Assembly: GCA_029706075.1 (NCBI GenBank)
Contig: JAINUG010000052.1
Coordinates: forward strand, 3,003,498-3,067,497
Source of the DNA: Aldrovandia affinis
Taxonomy: Eukaryota; Chordata; Actinopteri; Notacanthiformes; Halosauridae
DNA length: 64,000 nt
Reading direction: 5' to 3'
Part shown: positions 34,344 to 45,930 of the stretch, one piece after another
How positions within the stretch are numbered: position 1 is the first letter of the stretch
Layout: each line of letters opens with the position of its first letter
Made by a program: the position numbers and the translations under genes
Notes under the pieces: generated by a model
What the model was told of the DNA's origin: nothing
What the model saw: the letters and a program-made list of their open reading frames with translations, nothing else
Databases searched by the model: none

Positions 34344-34627
34344 TACATTTTACATTTTACATTTTAAGCATTTAGCAGACGCTCTTATCCAGAGCGACTT
34401 ACAAGATGTGCATCAATACATGGTAGGAACAATCACAGTTAGCGCACGAGATCAGTGCAGGAATACAGCAATAGACATCATTGCAGGCATCTGCGTACCA
34501 TACCTGTAACACCGGGAAGGAAAAGGTATTTTACATTTTAATTTTTTGTAAAAAAAATTTTTTAATAAAGAGTATAGTGTTGAACAAGTAGACAGTGGTG
34601 AAGACAATTTAGCTAGATGGACAGAGA

Positions 34628-35683
34628 TCAGGGGTAGTGGAGTCTGAAGAGGTGGGTTTGAGTCTCTTGCGGAAGATTGGAAGTGATTCCGCAGTCCTGA
34701 CCAATTGCGGGAGGTCGTTCCACCAACGAGGGACCAGGACAGAGAAGAGGCGAGACCGCGAGGAGCGGCTGCCAGGCGCCCGGAGGGATGGGGCAGTCAG
34801 TCTGCCAGCGGAGGCGGAGCGGAGAGGTCTGGACGGGGTGTAGGGCGTGATGAGTGACTGGAGGTATGGGGAGCAGTACCTCTGGCAGCAGAAAAGCAAG
34901 CACCAGTGACTTGAATCTGATGCGTGCTGCGATGGGGAGCCAGTGCAGAGAGGAGAGTAGAGGGTGACGTGGGTGAACTTCGGCTGGTTGAACACCAGGC
35001 GAGCAGCAGCGTTCTGGACTAGTTGAAGTGGCTTGATGGCACAGGCGGAAGGCCTGCCAGCAAGGAATTGCAGTAGTCAGACGTGAGATCACCAGGGCCT
35101 GGACCAGGAGTTGAGTGGCCTCTTGGGTGAGGAACGGTCGGATCCTCCGGATGTTGTGGAGGGAGAAAGCGGCAGGTCCGAGTGATCGCTGCAATATGGC
35201 TCGAGAAGCACAGCTGGTTGTCCAGGGTTACCCCAAGACTCCTGGCAGACTGGGACGGAGACACTATGGAGCCTTCCACGGTGATTGACGCATCATCATC
35301 GGGGAGCCCTTCGCTGGGAGGAAGAGCAGCTCTGTCTTCCCCAGGTTCAGCTTCAGGTGGTGGGTGGACATCCATGCGGAGATGTCAGCCAGGCATGCAG
35401 AGATCCGTGCCGGGACCTGGGTATCAGATGGAGGGAAGGAGAGAAACAGTTGAGTGTCATCAGCATAACAGTGATAGGAAAAACCATGAGCAGAAATAAC
35501 AGAGCCAAGTGACTTGGTGTACAGAGAAAATAGGACAGGGCCTAGCACCGGGGACAGAGCCAGAGGAAAGAGAGGAGTTAATGACATTAGAGACAAAGGG
35601 GAGGATGTCCATAGCAATGGACTGGAAGAGGGGGGAAGGAATGGGATCAAGAGGGCAGGTGGTGGGACGGTGGGAGAGAACAA
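34628..35683 (-). pseudogene. L2 ORF2: reverse transcriptase and C-terminus (copy B)
   Basis: In the frame from 35683, a stretch [20 protein letters not shown] joins two parts of the RT that are far apart in intact elements, marking an internal deletion of the NYRPVSLL and SAAFDTV regions. The YADD box remains ([18 protein letters not shown]). After frame changes it continues with [14 protein letters not shown], the ISRL region and VPRWWNDLPQ-like sequence. Catalytically dead because of the deletion. Confidence 0.88.
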
Positions 35684-36071
35684 GTTGAAGGATATCCGAG
35701 TCAGGGAGGGGTGAGAAGGAGGACAGAGGAGTGGGAGGTTTAGGTAGCGGGATGGGAGAGGGAGAGGTTGGGGTTAGGAGTTGCGAATGACTTCACCTTC
35801 TCGTGAAAGAAGGATGAGAAGTCATCGGCGGTTATAGAGGGGGTGGGGGAGGAGGAGGGTGAGGAGAGAGGAAAACGTAGCATAGAGTTTACGTGGGTTG
35901 GAAACAGAAGATTGAATTTTAGAAAGAAAAATGCAGACTTAGCAGAGGAGAGGTTAGTGGAGAAGGAAGCCAGGAGTGTGTGGAAGTCAGACAGAGCTAC
36001 AGGGGATTTGGATTTTCTCCATTTCCTTTCTGCCGCACGCAGCTTCAGTCAGTTAGCCCGAATGGAATCGG

Positions 36072-37244
36072 TTAGCCAGGGGCGGGGCGGAGACGAGCGG
36101 GTTTAGCGGATAGAGGACAGAGTAAGTCAAAGGAGGAGGAGAGAGAGGAAAGTAGGGTGGATGATGCTACTTCAGCAGGTAGCTGAGAGAAGGCATCAGT
36201 AGGGGAAGGGAAGATAGTAGCTGACAGGGCAGCGGGTGAGAGAGAGCGGAGGTTGCGACGGACAAGGACAGTGGGAGCAGGTGAAGATGGTTTAGGGACA
36301 GAGGGGAGGGGAGGAGAAGGACAGAAAGGAATGGTCAGACACATGTAGAGGCGATACCGTAATGTTGGGTGAGGCGCAGTTCCTGGTGAAGACCAGGTCC
36401 AGTTGGTTACCGGCCTTGTGGGTGGATGGGGATTCAGCCATGGTGAAGTCAAAGGACTGAAGCAGGGGAGGAATGCAGAGGCCTGGGAGGACTCTAGCTG
36501 CAGGTTGAAGTCCCCGAGGAGTAAGATGGGAGTGCCATCCTCAGGGAAGGCACTGAGTAGGGCATCCATCTCGTCTAGGAAACTCCCCAGTGGACCTGGA
36601 GGGCGATAAAGAACAATGATGTGCAGTTTACATGGAACAGTGACAGTGACAGCATGAAATTCAAAGGAGGAGGGGGAGAAGTGAGGAAGAGGAACAATAC
36701 CAAATCTCCACAGGGGGGAAATGAATATACCTGTCCCTCCACCTCTACCTGAGGGTCGTGGAGTGTGGGAGAAGGTGTAGGCGGCAGAGAGAGCAGCAGG
36801 GGTGGCCGTGTTTTGCGGAGTGATCCAGGTCTCCGTAAGCGCCAGGAACTGCAGGGAGAGTAGTGAGGCCTGGGCCGAGATGAAATCGGCCTTCCGGACA
36901 GCGGACTGGCAGTTCCATAGTCCGCCTGCTACCACCACATCAACACCGGGAGATCTAGGAGGGTGGATGAGGTTGGACAGATTACGGGTGTGGGTAGAAT
37001 CTCTCCTTCTAGGCAATCTAGAAGAGGAGACATGGACTGGGATAGGGAGGAAGCATGTAGTGTTAGATGCAGAGGAAGTAGAACAGGGAGATACAAAACT
37101 ATGAAACTCACCATGCGGCGAGCACTCCCTAGCTGGCCCCCCTCGGTGGACTCCTGCAGGTAGACTCCTCTGTCTTTGTCCGCCGAGTCTTCGTTCGGTG
37201 AGGCTAGGAAGGTGAGGCTGCCGCGAAAAGCTGCCGCTATCCAC
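36072..37244 (-). pseudogene. L2 ORF2: endonuclease domain (copy B)
   Basis: A 390-codon frame. The N-terminal 115 residues are poorly conserved. GLWNCQSAVRKADF, LALTETWITPQNTATPAALS with the catalytic Glu, HIIVLYRPPGPLGSF and ILLLGDFNLQLES follow, the APE-type endonuclease of L2 elements. The C-terminal part drifts into low-complexity Pro/Ser sequence and the frame stops at 36072. The endonuclease is nearly complete, although the SDH-motif region is scrambled. Confidence 0.9.
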
Positions 37245-37644
37245 AACTATGATTGCTTATATGTGGCGAATGCCCCCTGACAACAATAGAGACTAATTAC
37301 CAATTCCTTACATTAATCAACTACAAACACGGGTGCTAAGCCTGTTAATCAAAACTGGTTGAAACGCTAAGTATCAATCAAACTTTGAACTAAATCTTCT
37401 AAGCAGCGACTGAAGCTAGTAATCAACGAATAAACTGTGGAACAAAAGCAACAAGCTACTAATTAAACTAACAAAGTAATGAGACCTGCTCCTGCAACGG
37501 GTGCAAACAGGCAGAGAACGCAGAACTACACACGAAGTCTAACGCCGGGTTACCAACACGGACTAGAACGCAACAAGATACTCTTACCGTGGTCAGATGC
37601 ACAAGGGACGTAGAAGTACTACAAAAACTACAAAAAAACGACAA

Positions 37645-38100
37645 ATGAGGCAGCAGGCCCGGATGGCATATATCCCAGAGTACTCAAAGAACTTTGAGTA
37701 CTCTTTGAATTATATATAAACCATTGACAGATATTTTCATTCAATCCATAATCACTGGAGAAATACCAGATGACTGGAAGCAGGGTAGTAAAATTCCAAT
37801 ATATAAGAAGGGGGACTGTACTGACCCAGGGAACTATAGGCCTGTCAGTTTAACTTGCATCGCATGTAAAATGCTGGAATGTATTATTAGCGATAAGTTG
37901 GAATCATTCTTGAAAAATAATAGTATTTTAAGGGAGAGCCAACATTGTTTTCTCAAAGGGAGGTCATGCCTAACAAACCTCCAGGACTTTTTTGAAGAGG
38001 CTACAAAGTGTGTTGACCGGAACCAGGCTTATAATATTATATATTTGGACTTTCAGAAAGCATTTGACAAGGTACCACATGAGAGGCTCATTGCTCTCGA
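37645..38100 (+). mobile_element. CR1-type LINE, part 2 (RT)
   Basis: Continuation of the CR1 after the L2. It begins with an AAGPDGIYPRVLKEL-like sequence (37648-37695), then the frame at 37724-38203 with FIQSIITGEIPDDWKQGSKI, KGDCTDPGNYRPVSLTCIAC and IIYLDFQKAFDKVPHERLI. The first catalytic Asp of the RT is in YLDFQKAFDKV. Similarity ends at about 38095, before the YADD box, where unrelated sequence begins. Confidence 0.9.
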
Positions 38101-38787
38101 GAGACGGAGTGGAATTTGCCGGTCTACGGACCGGATTTTTAATTTTTCTCTGTCTCTCCCCCCAGATATGGGAGAGAGACAGTGGGAGAGCAGGTTAACA
38201 TAAAACATTACATTAGATTACATTACAGGCATTTGGCAGACGCTCTTATCGAGAGCGACGTACAACAAAGTGTTAAGTGTTAAAACAAACACAAACACAA
38301 AAACTTCACCCTGCTCACCGCGAAGCTTTCGGGTAAAAACAACGAACTAAAATAACAAGCTAAAATAATCAAAATTTACGGGACAGGGTAGAACTCTACA
38401 TCTTCACATTACACCGTGCCTCTTCATCTAGAGTTCCCCTGGAACCTCCCCAGGCACACACATATCCAGTGACTTTTCAAGTGCTTCCCAAACCCATGCA
38501 CACAGAGACACTCAAACTTTCCAGTCCGAGTGCAAGTTCTCCCCAAACACACCGAGACCCTCGCCACTTCTCACAGTGAGAGTTTTCTGGCAACCAGCCC
38601 CAAGACACTCTCCACTTTTTGTGAGAGTTCTCGGGCCGTTGTCCAGAGACACTCTCCACTGCCCGAGTGCGAGTTCTCTTCCAATCACACCGAGGGCGAG
38701 AGGCGGACCCTCTTTCAGGGCGCCCTCTCGCTCTCTTTCCCACTCACACAGGAAGCACTCTACTCAGTCACTTTCGACAAACGGACA
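38101..38787. other. Spacer with L2-tail fragment and diverged minisatellite-like repeats
   Basis: 38205-38270 holds an L2/SINE tail (GGCATTTGGCAGACGCTCTT). From about 38525 to 38700 segments with GAGTGCAAGTTCTC, GTGAGAGTTCTCGG and GAGTGCGAGTTCTC recur about every 60 bp with ACACTCTCCACT between them, a degenerate tandem repeat. The overlapping frames here are not genes. Confidence 0.5.
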
Positions 38788-38840
38788 CAGACTCCGCCTC
38801 CCAGAAACTTGGATTACAGACACGTGCCACCATGCCCAAC
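38788..38840 (-). repeat. 7SL (SRP) RNA-like segment
   Basis: The reverse complement starts GTTGGGCATGGTGGCACGTG, then TCTGTAATCCAAG and CTGGGAGGCGGAGTCTG. It aligns by eye to the first 54 nt of vertebrate 7SL RNA (the Alu domain; I compared with the human sequence as I remember it) with about 41 of 53 positions alike and one gap, and most differences are transitions. Similarity stops after about nt 54. It is either a truncated 7SL retrocopy or the head of a 7SL-derived SINE. It is too diverged to be the functional SRP RNA gene. Confidence 0.55.
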
Positions 38841-39011
38841 AGAGTCATGTCACATCACACACTCCACAATAATCCACAATAATCCACAATAATCCACTAC
38901 TAATAACCACTACTAAAGTTCCCTTACTACTTCTATTTCCATGACTACAATTTCCTCCACTACTCCTAAATGTAAATTACAAACCTTGTCATAAGGTCAG
39001 AAACCTGTGGT

Positions 39012-39168
39012 TCTCTGTGGCTCAGTTGGTAGAGCACGGCGTTAGCAATGCTTAGATTGTGGGTTCGGTCCCCACTGGGGCCACATATACTGAAAAATGT
39101 ATGCATTCACTACTGTAAGTCGCTTTGGATAAAAGCGTCTGCTAAATGGCAAATATTATATATTAGAT
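39012..39168 (+). repeat. tRNA-derived SINE with L2-type tail
   Basis: The head has an A-box TGGCTCAGTTGGTAGAGC (39018-39035) and a B-box GGGTTCGGTCCCC (39061-39073). The tail GTAAGTCGCTTTGGATAAAA, then GCGTCTGCTAAATGGC, is the 3' end of fish L2 LINEs, so the SINE is mobilised by L2 machinery (family knowledge). It ends in a short AT-rich tail. Confidence 0.88.
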
Positions 39169-40319
39169 ACCTGACAATAAGGGATTATAAACACAATTCA
39201 AAAGTGAAAAGCTTAATATTTGTTGGCATAGCTAGCTTGACCAGTTGGGACCACTTGGTGTGCCCTTGGTTAGCACTGTAAACAACTCTGATGATAAAAC
39301 TAAATTTTTAAAAACAGAAAATGCCATCAGTGGGAGGTAGTTTGTTCCCCTACATTGTAACCCAACGCATCCCCTGCATTGCAGAATGTTGCTTTACATT
39401 TTAATAACAATGGTAAACTCTATTACATTGTGTAGAAAGATAATTTAGACCTCTGAAATTTGGAGTCCCAAAAAAATTGAATGGCTTGACGGAAGTCAGT
39501 GAGGGGCCAAACCTTTCGCTTTATCCATGTCTTTTTAGTGTTTTGGAGATAAGAGGTAACCCATATGAATCACGAGGAATCCAAAGTCTGTTACATACAC
39601 TTACTTGCTGTTGTTTGTTGCAGCTCAAGCAACATTCAGCAATGCATTGCCAACTGAGAGGAGAGAAATGATCCGGGACACCGTGTTTGATCGGCAGACG
39701 GGGCAACTGCAGGGTGGGCCTTGGCATTTTTTTGGGAGTGACCTCACCATCAGCTGTAGAGTAAATTCAGTGATGACGTCAGCGCCCACCATAGATACAT
39801 ATCACGGCAAAGGGAGGACAGCAAAAAAACTGAACAAAAAAAACCACCTTCCTGTCTGAATGAATGGCTGGTGTGTTGAACTTCTTAGTACACAGTTTTA
39901 CATTTTCCACTGGGGCTGCAAAGGCCTTGGGTGCAGACCCCGTCATTCCAGTATTTCAGTCAATATTTTTGGCACGACAAGAGTTCAGCTGCATGGTACA
40001 TTCTGTTCAGCCTTTGGAGCTTGCAAGTGTTATTATTAACTTGTCTGTGACATGGAAAGCATGATACTGTCTGTCTCCACTGGAAAATTTCACGTTTTGG
40101 TGTCCTAAGAAAAGAATACAAGTTAATAAATATATACAGGTATACACGTTTTCAGGTATATAGACTGTGGTCTTTATTGAGACAGAGGGCTAACTTAAGA
40201 CTCCCTCCCTACCAAATGTGAACTTACTTTTTTTAACAGAGCGTGGGTGTAACCACCACCCCTAAAAAGACATCTGAGATCAATATCATTATCAACATCA
40301 TTGCACCATCTCTCCACAC
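39169..40319. other. Unassigned sequence
   Basis: About 1.15 kb, non-coding, no repeat end recognised. Confidence 0.4.
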
Positions 40320-42760
40320 ACTACATTTACATTTTAGGCATTTTACATTTACAAAAAGTGAATTTATACATGGTAAGATTAATCATGGTTAGTGCCATAG
40401 ACATCATTGTTAGGAGCTGCATATAGTACCTGTAACACCAGTGCCTGTGTTTTATTTTTATTTTTGTATTACATTATTAAACATGTAAACAGTGGTGATG
40501 GCAGTTAATTGATGTATAGAATCAGTGGCAGTGGAGTCTGAAGAGGTGGGTTTTGAGTCTCTTGATGGATTGAGTCTCTCAGTGATTCCACAGCCCTGAG
40601 CGAGTGCAGAAGATCATTCCACCACCGAGGGATCAGGACAGAGAAGAGGGTAGACCGCAAGGAGCGGGTGCCTGGGGCCCAGAGGGTTGGGACAGTTTGC
40701 CAGAGGAGGCAGAGGTCTGGCTGGGGTGTAGGGTGTGATGAGTGTCTTGAGATAGGAGGGAGTGGTTCCCCTTGCGGCCTGATATGCCAACACCAGTGAT
40801 TTAAATTTGATACGTGCTGCAATAAGAAGCTATTTCTAGCTAATTCTCCTGATGTTGTGGAGGGAGAATCGGCAGATCCAGGTGATCGCTGTGATGTGTC
40901 CGGAGAAGCATACCTGGTTGTGCAGGCTCACTCCAAGGTTCCTGGCAGACCGGAATGGAGACACTATGGAGCCTTCCACAGTGATTGAGGCATCAATCAT
41001 CGGGGAGCTCTTTGCTGGCAGGAAGATCAGCTTGGTCTTCCCCAGGTTCAGTTTCAGGTGGTGGGTGGACACCCAAGCAAAGATGTCTGCCAGGCATGCA
41101 GAGATACGCACCGGGACCTGGGTTTCAGAAGGTGAGAAAGGGAGAAAGATTTGAGTGTCATCAGCAGTGATATGAAAAACCATGAGCTGAGGTAACAGAA
41201 CCAAGTGACTTAGTATACAGGGAGAATAGGAGGGGGCCTAGCACTGATCCCTGTGGGACACCGTTAGAGAGGGTGTGGGGAGAGGATAGGGATCCTCTCC
41301 AGGCCACCTGGTAGGACCAGTCAGCCAGGTATGATTCAAACCATGCCAATGCAGATCCTGAGTTTACCATCTTGGTGAGAGATGAGAGCAGGATCTGGTG
41401 GTCAAGAGGGTCAAATGCAGCCAATAGGTAGAGCAGGAGGAGGACGGAGCTGAGTGAATCTGTCTTTGCCGAGTGGAGAGTGACCGCGAGCAGAGCAGTT
41501 TCAGTAGAGTAACCTGCCTTGAAGCCTGATTAGTTCGGATCATGCAGGTCGTTCTGTAGGAGAGAAAGAGAGACAGTTGATTACAGTATATACAGCCTGT
41601 TCTACAGTCTTGGATAGGAATGAGAGGAGAGAGACAGGTCGGTAGTTAGAAATGTCCGCAGAATTTAGAGAGGGTTTCTTGAGGAGGTGGATAACATGGG
41701 TCCTTTGGAGGGCAGAGGGGACAGAACCAGAAGAAAGAGAGGAGTTGATTATGTTGGAGACAAAGGGGAGGGTGTCCATAGCGATGGACTGGAAGAGGGG
41801 GGAGGGAATGGGATCAAGAAGGCAGGTGGTAGGATGGTGGGAGTGAATAAGTTGTGACATGCTAGAGTCAGAGAGGGGTGACAGGGAGGACAGGGAGGCG
41901 GGTGGTTTGGGTTGTGAGATAGGTGAGGGAGGGTTAGGTGCGGGAGGGGTTAAGGAGAAGGAGTTGCAAATGTCATTGACCTTCTTGCAAAAGAAGGATG
42001 TAAAGTCATCTGCAGTTAGAGAGGAAGGGAGTGGGGGAGGAGGGGTGGGGAGAGAGGAAAATGTAGAGAAGAGTTTGCGTGGGTTAGATGCAGAGGAGTG
42101 AACTATAGAGAAGAAAAATGCAGACTTAGCAGAGGAGAGGTTAGAGGAAAAGGTAGCTAGGAGAGTGGAAGGCTGCCAGGTCAACAGGGGATTTGGATTT
42201 TCTCCATGTCCTTTCTGCCCCTCGCAGTTTGAGTCGGTCAGCACAAATGCCACTTAGCCAGGGACTGGGGGGTAGGAGACAAGCTGGTTTAGTGGAGATA
42301 GGACAGAGTGAATCAAAGGAGGAGGAGGAGAGAGAGGATAGCAGAGTGGATGAGGCTTCCTCAACAGGTAGCTGAGAGAAGGTATCAGTAGGGGGAAGGG
42401 ATAATAGAACAGTAGCTGACAGGGCTGTAGGGAAGAGAGAGTGGAGGTTGCAATGGACAGAGACAGTGGAGGCAGGTGAAGAGGGTTTGGGTACAGAGGG
42501 GAGGGGGAGGGAAAAAGACAGAAAGCAATGGTCAGAAACATGAAGAGGAGATACTGTAAGGTGGGGCGAGGTGCAGTTCCTGGTGAAGACAAGGTGTAGT
42601 TGGTTGCTGGCCTTGTGGGTGTCCCTTCACCTCTACCTGTGGGTCGTGGAGTTTGAGAGAAGGTGTAGGCAGTGGAGAGAGCAGCAGGGGTGGCCATGTT
42701 CTGAGGGGTAACAGTTAGGTTATACAGATCGGTGCTGTGTAGGCATTTGTGCACTGACCG
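40320..42760 (-). mobile_element. L2-type LINE, 5'-truncated older copy (copy C)
   Basis: Minus-strand L2 with a diverged tail at 40322-40420 and ORF2 sequence up to about 42760. It is more decayed than copies A and B and has large losses in the 3' half (the segment between 40505-40822 and 40836 is shortened). It keeps the RT fingers and palm region that copy B has lost. Confidence 0.88.
40505..42253 (-). pseudogene. L2 ORF2: reverse transcriptase (copy C)
   Basis: Read from 42253: LLATFSSNLSSAKSAFFFS, then [20 protein letters not shown] and LLKKPSLNSADISNYRPVSL. The next frames give [39 protein letters not shown] and [14 protein letters not shown], followed by VPRWWNDL-like sequence in another frame. 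Multiple stops and shifts. The order matches L2 ORF2. Confidence 0.87.
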
Positions 42761-44109
42761 TTTTCACTTGCTGCGCTTTCCCAATGCCGTTGTACATCTT
42801 TCTGATCGACTGTGCCCTTGAGCACGATTTCCTTCCTAAGAAACTTGTGCCAGACACAAGCTTATTTCACCCCCACTTCCAGCCCACCCTTGTTTAGGAT
42901 TCGGAAGTGGGGAGTAATCATGTGGTTTCAACCCCCAAACTCCCTATACAACATGGTTCACTACTGGCCACTATATCCAGGGGGGCATTCCTTTAAATAT
43001 GTACATATGTGACATAAACACCGGTCTCTTCCCCAACAAAAATGTATGTTTGTATATGATTGGGAGCTTGGGTATGTTTTTGCTGACTTAAAGAGGCATG
43101 TGTGGTTTTTACTCCAGTTGGTAATGATGTGTGTTCGATGCAAGCTGAAGGTGCATCTGTACTGGGTCACAGCGCACAAGCTAATATAGCGATCCCAATT
43201 AATTAATTAATTTTTTATCCCAACTGTATATTACCATAAATGTGTAAAGATTATTTTTCGGATACCACTGGAAATGTTTTTTTGCACATTTATGCTTGGC
43301 ATTAACATTTCTTTGGAGCATTTAGTTTGTCCATGGTCCAAAGGGAATTAAATAAATCAGGTAATTTAGTTTGCTCACTGGTGCTAGTTAATTCAGTTAA
43401 ATGAGTATTCCAGCCTTTTTATATATTTATTTAAGCAACACCAAGAATGCACTAAATTAAACAAGGCAAATCTCATACTTTACATTCCAGTGTTGCCTGG
43501 AGTGCATGGCAATGTCCTTTTTTAAGTGTACAAGTATGTAGACTTGGCTGTAGGTGACAGAGGAGGGCCAATGAAGCCTCTGAAAATAACTACCATTATT
43601 CCAAGGGAAGTCGACAAATAGCCCAACTGGAATTGGAGTGAGTGAGTGAATTTGATCCAGTAGCAACAATAGTCTTTTCGTGTGATAATATAATTTCATA
43701 CATTTATAGGGGCTTGATTTTGAAAGTTGAAACTTTGTTAGATCAAGTCTTTAAAGCAATTTATATGAATTTAACCATTTTATTTTCAAAACAAGATTCT
43801 TGCTCAAATCAGCAGTCATGCTTTCCAGTATTTGCCACATTTATTTATTTTTGTCTCTTGATATACTCTTAAACATAAATAATTTATGAGCTTAGCGGTC
43901 AAATGCACTGTTCATAATAAATGCATTTAGTTATTTTAATTTTTTATGTTAGTGGTAAGAAAAGTGTGATAAGTAAACATCTTTCTGTTCTTTGAAAAAG
44001 AGAACTGTGCTTCAGAACAGGTTCAGTCTTTTGTATATTCTTTTATTTAATTTCAAACTTTTTCCATGGAGAATATATGAAGGCAAAGTGCAAATAAATG
44101 TCAGTAAGA
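42761..44109. other. Unassigned sequence
   Basis: About 1.35 kb of AT-rich DNA, including an AATT repeat at about 43196-43212. No gene or transposon recognised. Confidence 0.4.
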
Positions 44110-44495
44110 AATGCTCAGGGGGCTGGCGGATGGCGTAGCGATCTAACGCACCACGCTTCGGAGTGGTGTGCGCTGCCCGTCAGGGACGCGGATTGAAACC
44201 CGCGTCTCTACCAGACTGGCCCTGGTCGTCAGCCCGATTGGAGGCGGCATTTGGCTGTCCGCCTCCGGGGGAAGGGGGAGTGAGAGCCGGCATGAGTCCG
44301 TCGAGGAGAAGGTTAAGGCGTCCGTGGAAGAATTCCCGTCTCGGAAGAGGCGGGAACACTCGGCCAGGAATGTGTGTCTCGCTCCCGGAGGATGGGCGAC
44401 GGACTCGTGGGGGTAGGGAATTGAAATAAATAGAGGGTTTAATTGGCAACCAAATTGGGAGAAAAACTGGAAAAAATCTGAAAAAATAAAAATAA
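44110..44495 (+). repeat. tRNA-derived SINE, plus strand (member of an inverted pair)
   Basis: The head begins TGGCGTAGCGATCTAACGCA (A-box-like) with GGATTGAAACCC as B-box. The body includes GGCTGTCCGCCTCCGGGG. The tail is GGCAACCAAATTGGGAGAAA followed by an A-rich run with AAATAAAAATAAA. An inverted relative lies at 44690-45052. Confidence 0.82.
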
Positions 44496-44689
44496 AAATA
44501 AAATAAAAATAAGCTCAGTAAAAAAACTGTTAGCATCAGTGGCCATCAACCCGATTGTTAAAACTGGGATTGAAATCAGAGGTGAAGAAATCCAGAAAAC
44601 TGGTCAGCATCTGGTTTAAGAAGAAAAATGAATGAGCTTGTGGTGCTTGAGTTTCTTGTTTGTTTCACATTTATTTCAGTTTTTTTTCT

Positions 44690-45052
44690 AAATATAGTGG
44701 CCAATTATACCCTCTATTTATTTTGATTTGCCCTCCCCACACGAACTTGCCTCTATGAGGCAAGCTAATCCTCTGAGGGAAGCGAACTCTGCTTCGTTCG
44801 AGATGGAATTCGCCTACCTACGTGGCAACACCCACTAGAGACACCCATACGTGCTTCTCAGCGAGTTCATGCCGGCTCACCCTCCCCCCTCCCCCTGGGG
44901 CAGACAGCTAAACGCCTCCCCTGATTGGGACTCCCCACCAGGGCCGGTCTGGTACAGTCGGGTTTCAAACCACGACCGAGATAGGCAGCTCACACTCGTA
45001 AAGGACCAGCCAATACGGTGCGTTAGACTGCTACGCGTTAGAGGCCCCTGAT
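44690..45052 (-). repeat. tRNA-derived SINE, minus strand (member of an inverted pair)
   Basis: On the minus strand it opens with GGGGCCTCTAACGCGTAGCA and TCTAACGCACCGTATTGGCT, matching the head of the 44110 copy, and has a B-box-like GGTTTGAAACCC. The body has CTGTCTGCCCCAGGGGGAGG. The tail end is near 44695. Confidence 0.8.
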
Positions 45053-45439
45053 GCTTGAGTTTTTATTGTCAATGATATAAATATGATTATTACATTATTG
45101 TCTCTACTCTCGAAATACACATGATCATAATTCATAAGGAAAATAATCATATTACACATCATGCATATTTTGTTAGCCGCTTTTATTGCTGCATGGTATA
45201 ATTATGTGAATTATAATAACATAATTATATCTTTATGGGAGCATAATTTGACATTGTGTATTCTGGGCTTTTTATGTTCTTTATAAATGTGTGTGTTGTT
45301 CCATTTTTGCTCCTGTAACTCAAATATGTTTTCCTCTGTGATTAGTGCAATTTATGTCTCACAGCTGATACTTAGAGAGGGTGTGATGCAACTTCACCAT
45401 TAACCCTGCATTACTCATATGGGCCAGGTTTTTCCATAT

Positions 45440-45730
45440 TCTTCTCCCCAATTTTTAAATGCGCAAGTCCTGCTGTAGGCTCTGCTTTCATCAGTTTTCC
45501 CTTTTTTTTTCCCAATTTAGAATGCCCAATTGTAAGTGTAGGCCTCTTCCATCACTGCAACATCCTCCATCAATTGAGGTTGAGGACCACCATGCTCCAA
45601 AAGACACAAAGTCCCCAAGAGTGACCACAGCACAGTCTTTTTGGTGGGGGGTTTTTGGGCAAGTCAGCTGACCACTTCTTTGGGCTTTGTGCTCCACTAG
45701 CTAAGCTACCACAGCTACCTCACCGGAACA
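45440..45730 (-). repeat. Degraded SINE copy, minus strand
   Basis: Starts at the tail (TTCTCCCCAATTTTTAAATG, and CCCAATTTAGAATGCCCAAT at 45513) and ends near a head-like GCTCCACTAGCTAAGCTACC. Strongly diverged; the assignment rests on the tail. Confidence 0.5.
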
Positions 45731-45731
45731 A

Positions 45732-45776
45732 TTACAATTACGTAATTTAGCAGACGCTCTTATCCAGAGCGACAAG
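45732..45776 (-). repeat. L2/SINE 3' tail fragment
   Basis: TTAGCAGACGCTCTTATCCA followed by GAGCGACAAG is the L2-type 3' end with no body attached. Confidence 0.7.
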
Positions 45777-45930
45777 TGCGTTCCATTAAGTGGGGTGAGT
45801 CAGCATATCATATAAATAGCCAGTACAACTTCAAAGGAAGACTGCATAAGTGATGCATCTGACAAAGGCAGATTGCAGTCACCTAAATGAGCAGAGGAGT
45901 CGATAGTGAGTGATGAGGCAGGAGTTACAG

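Larger units (their letters stand above)
34344..37644 (-). mobile_element. L2-type LINE, nearly full length, inserted in the CR1 (copy B)
   Basis: On the minus strand it runs from a 5' region near 37640 through the endonuclease and RT to the 3' tail (34345-34410: TTTACATTTTAC repeats, GCATTTAGCAGACGCTCTTA). At 3.3 kb it is the longest L2 here. It splits a CR1 whose RT continues on the far side, so it inserted later. An internal deletion removes much of the RT fingers and palm, and the frames are broken. I could not define a target duplication. Confidence 0.9.

Noticed and set aside
38477..38892. Overlapping frames on both strands
   Set aside because: They fall in a degenerate tandem repeat and the 7SL-like segment. 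Frames on both strands of the same repeat are expected by chance.
39014..39086. A functional tRNA gene
   Set aside because: A-box and B-box are present, but the segment runs directly into an L2-type SINE tail and the acceptor stem does not pair well. It is a SINE head.
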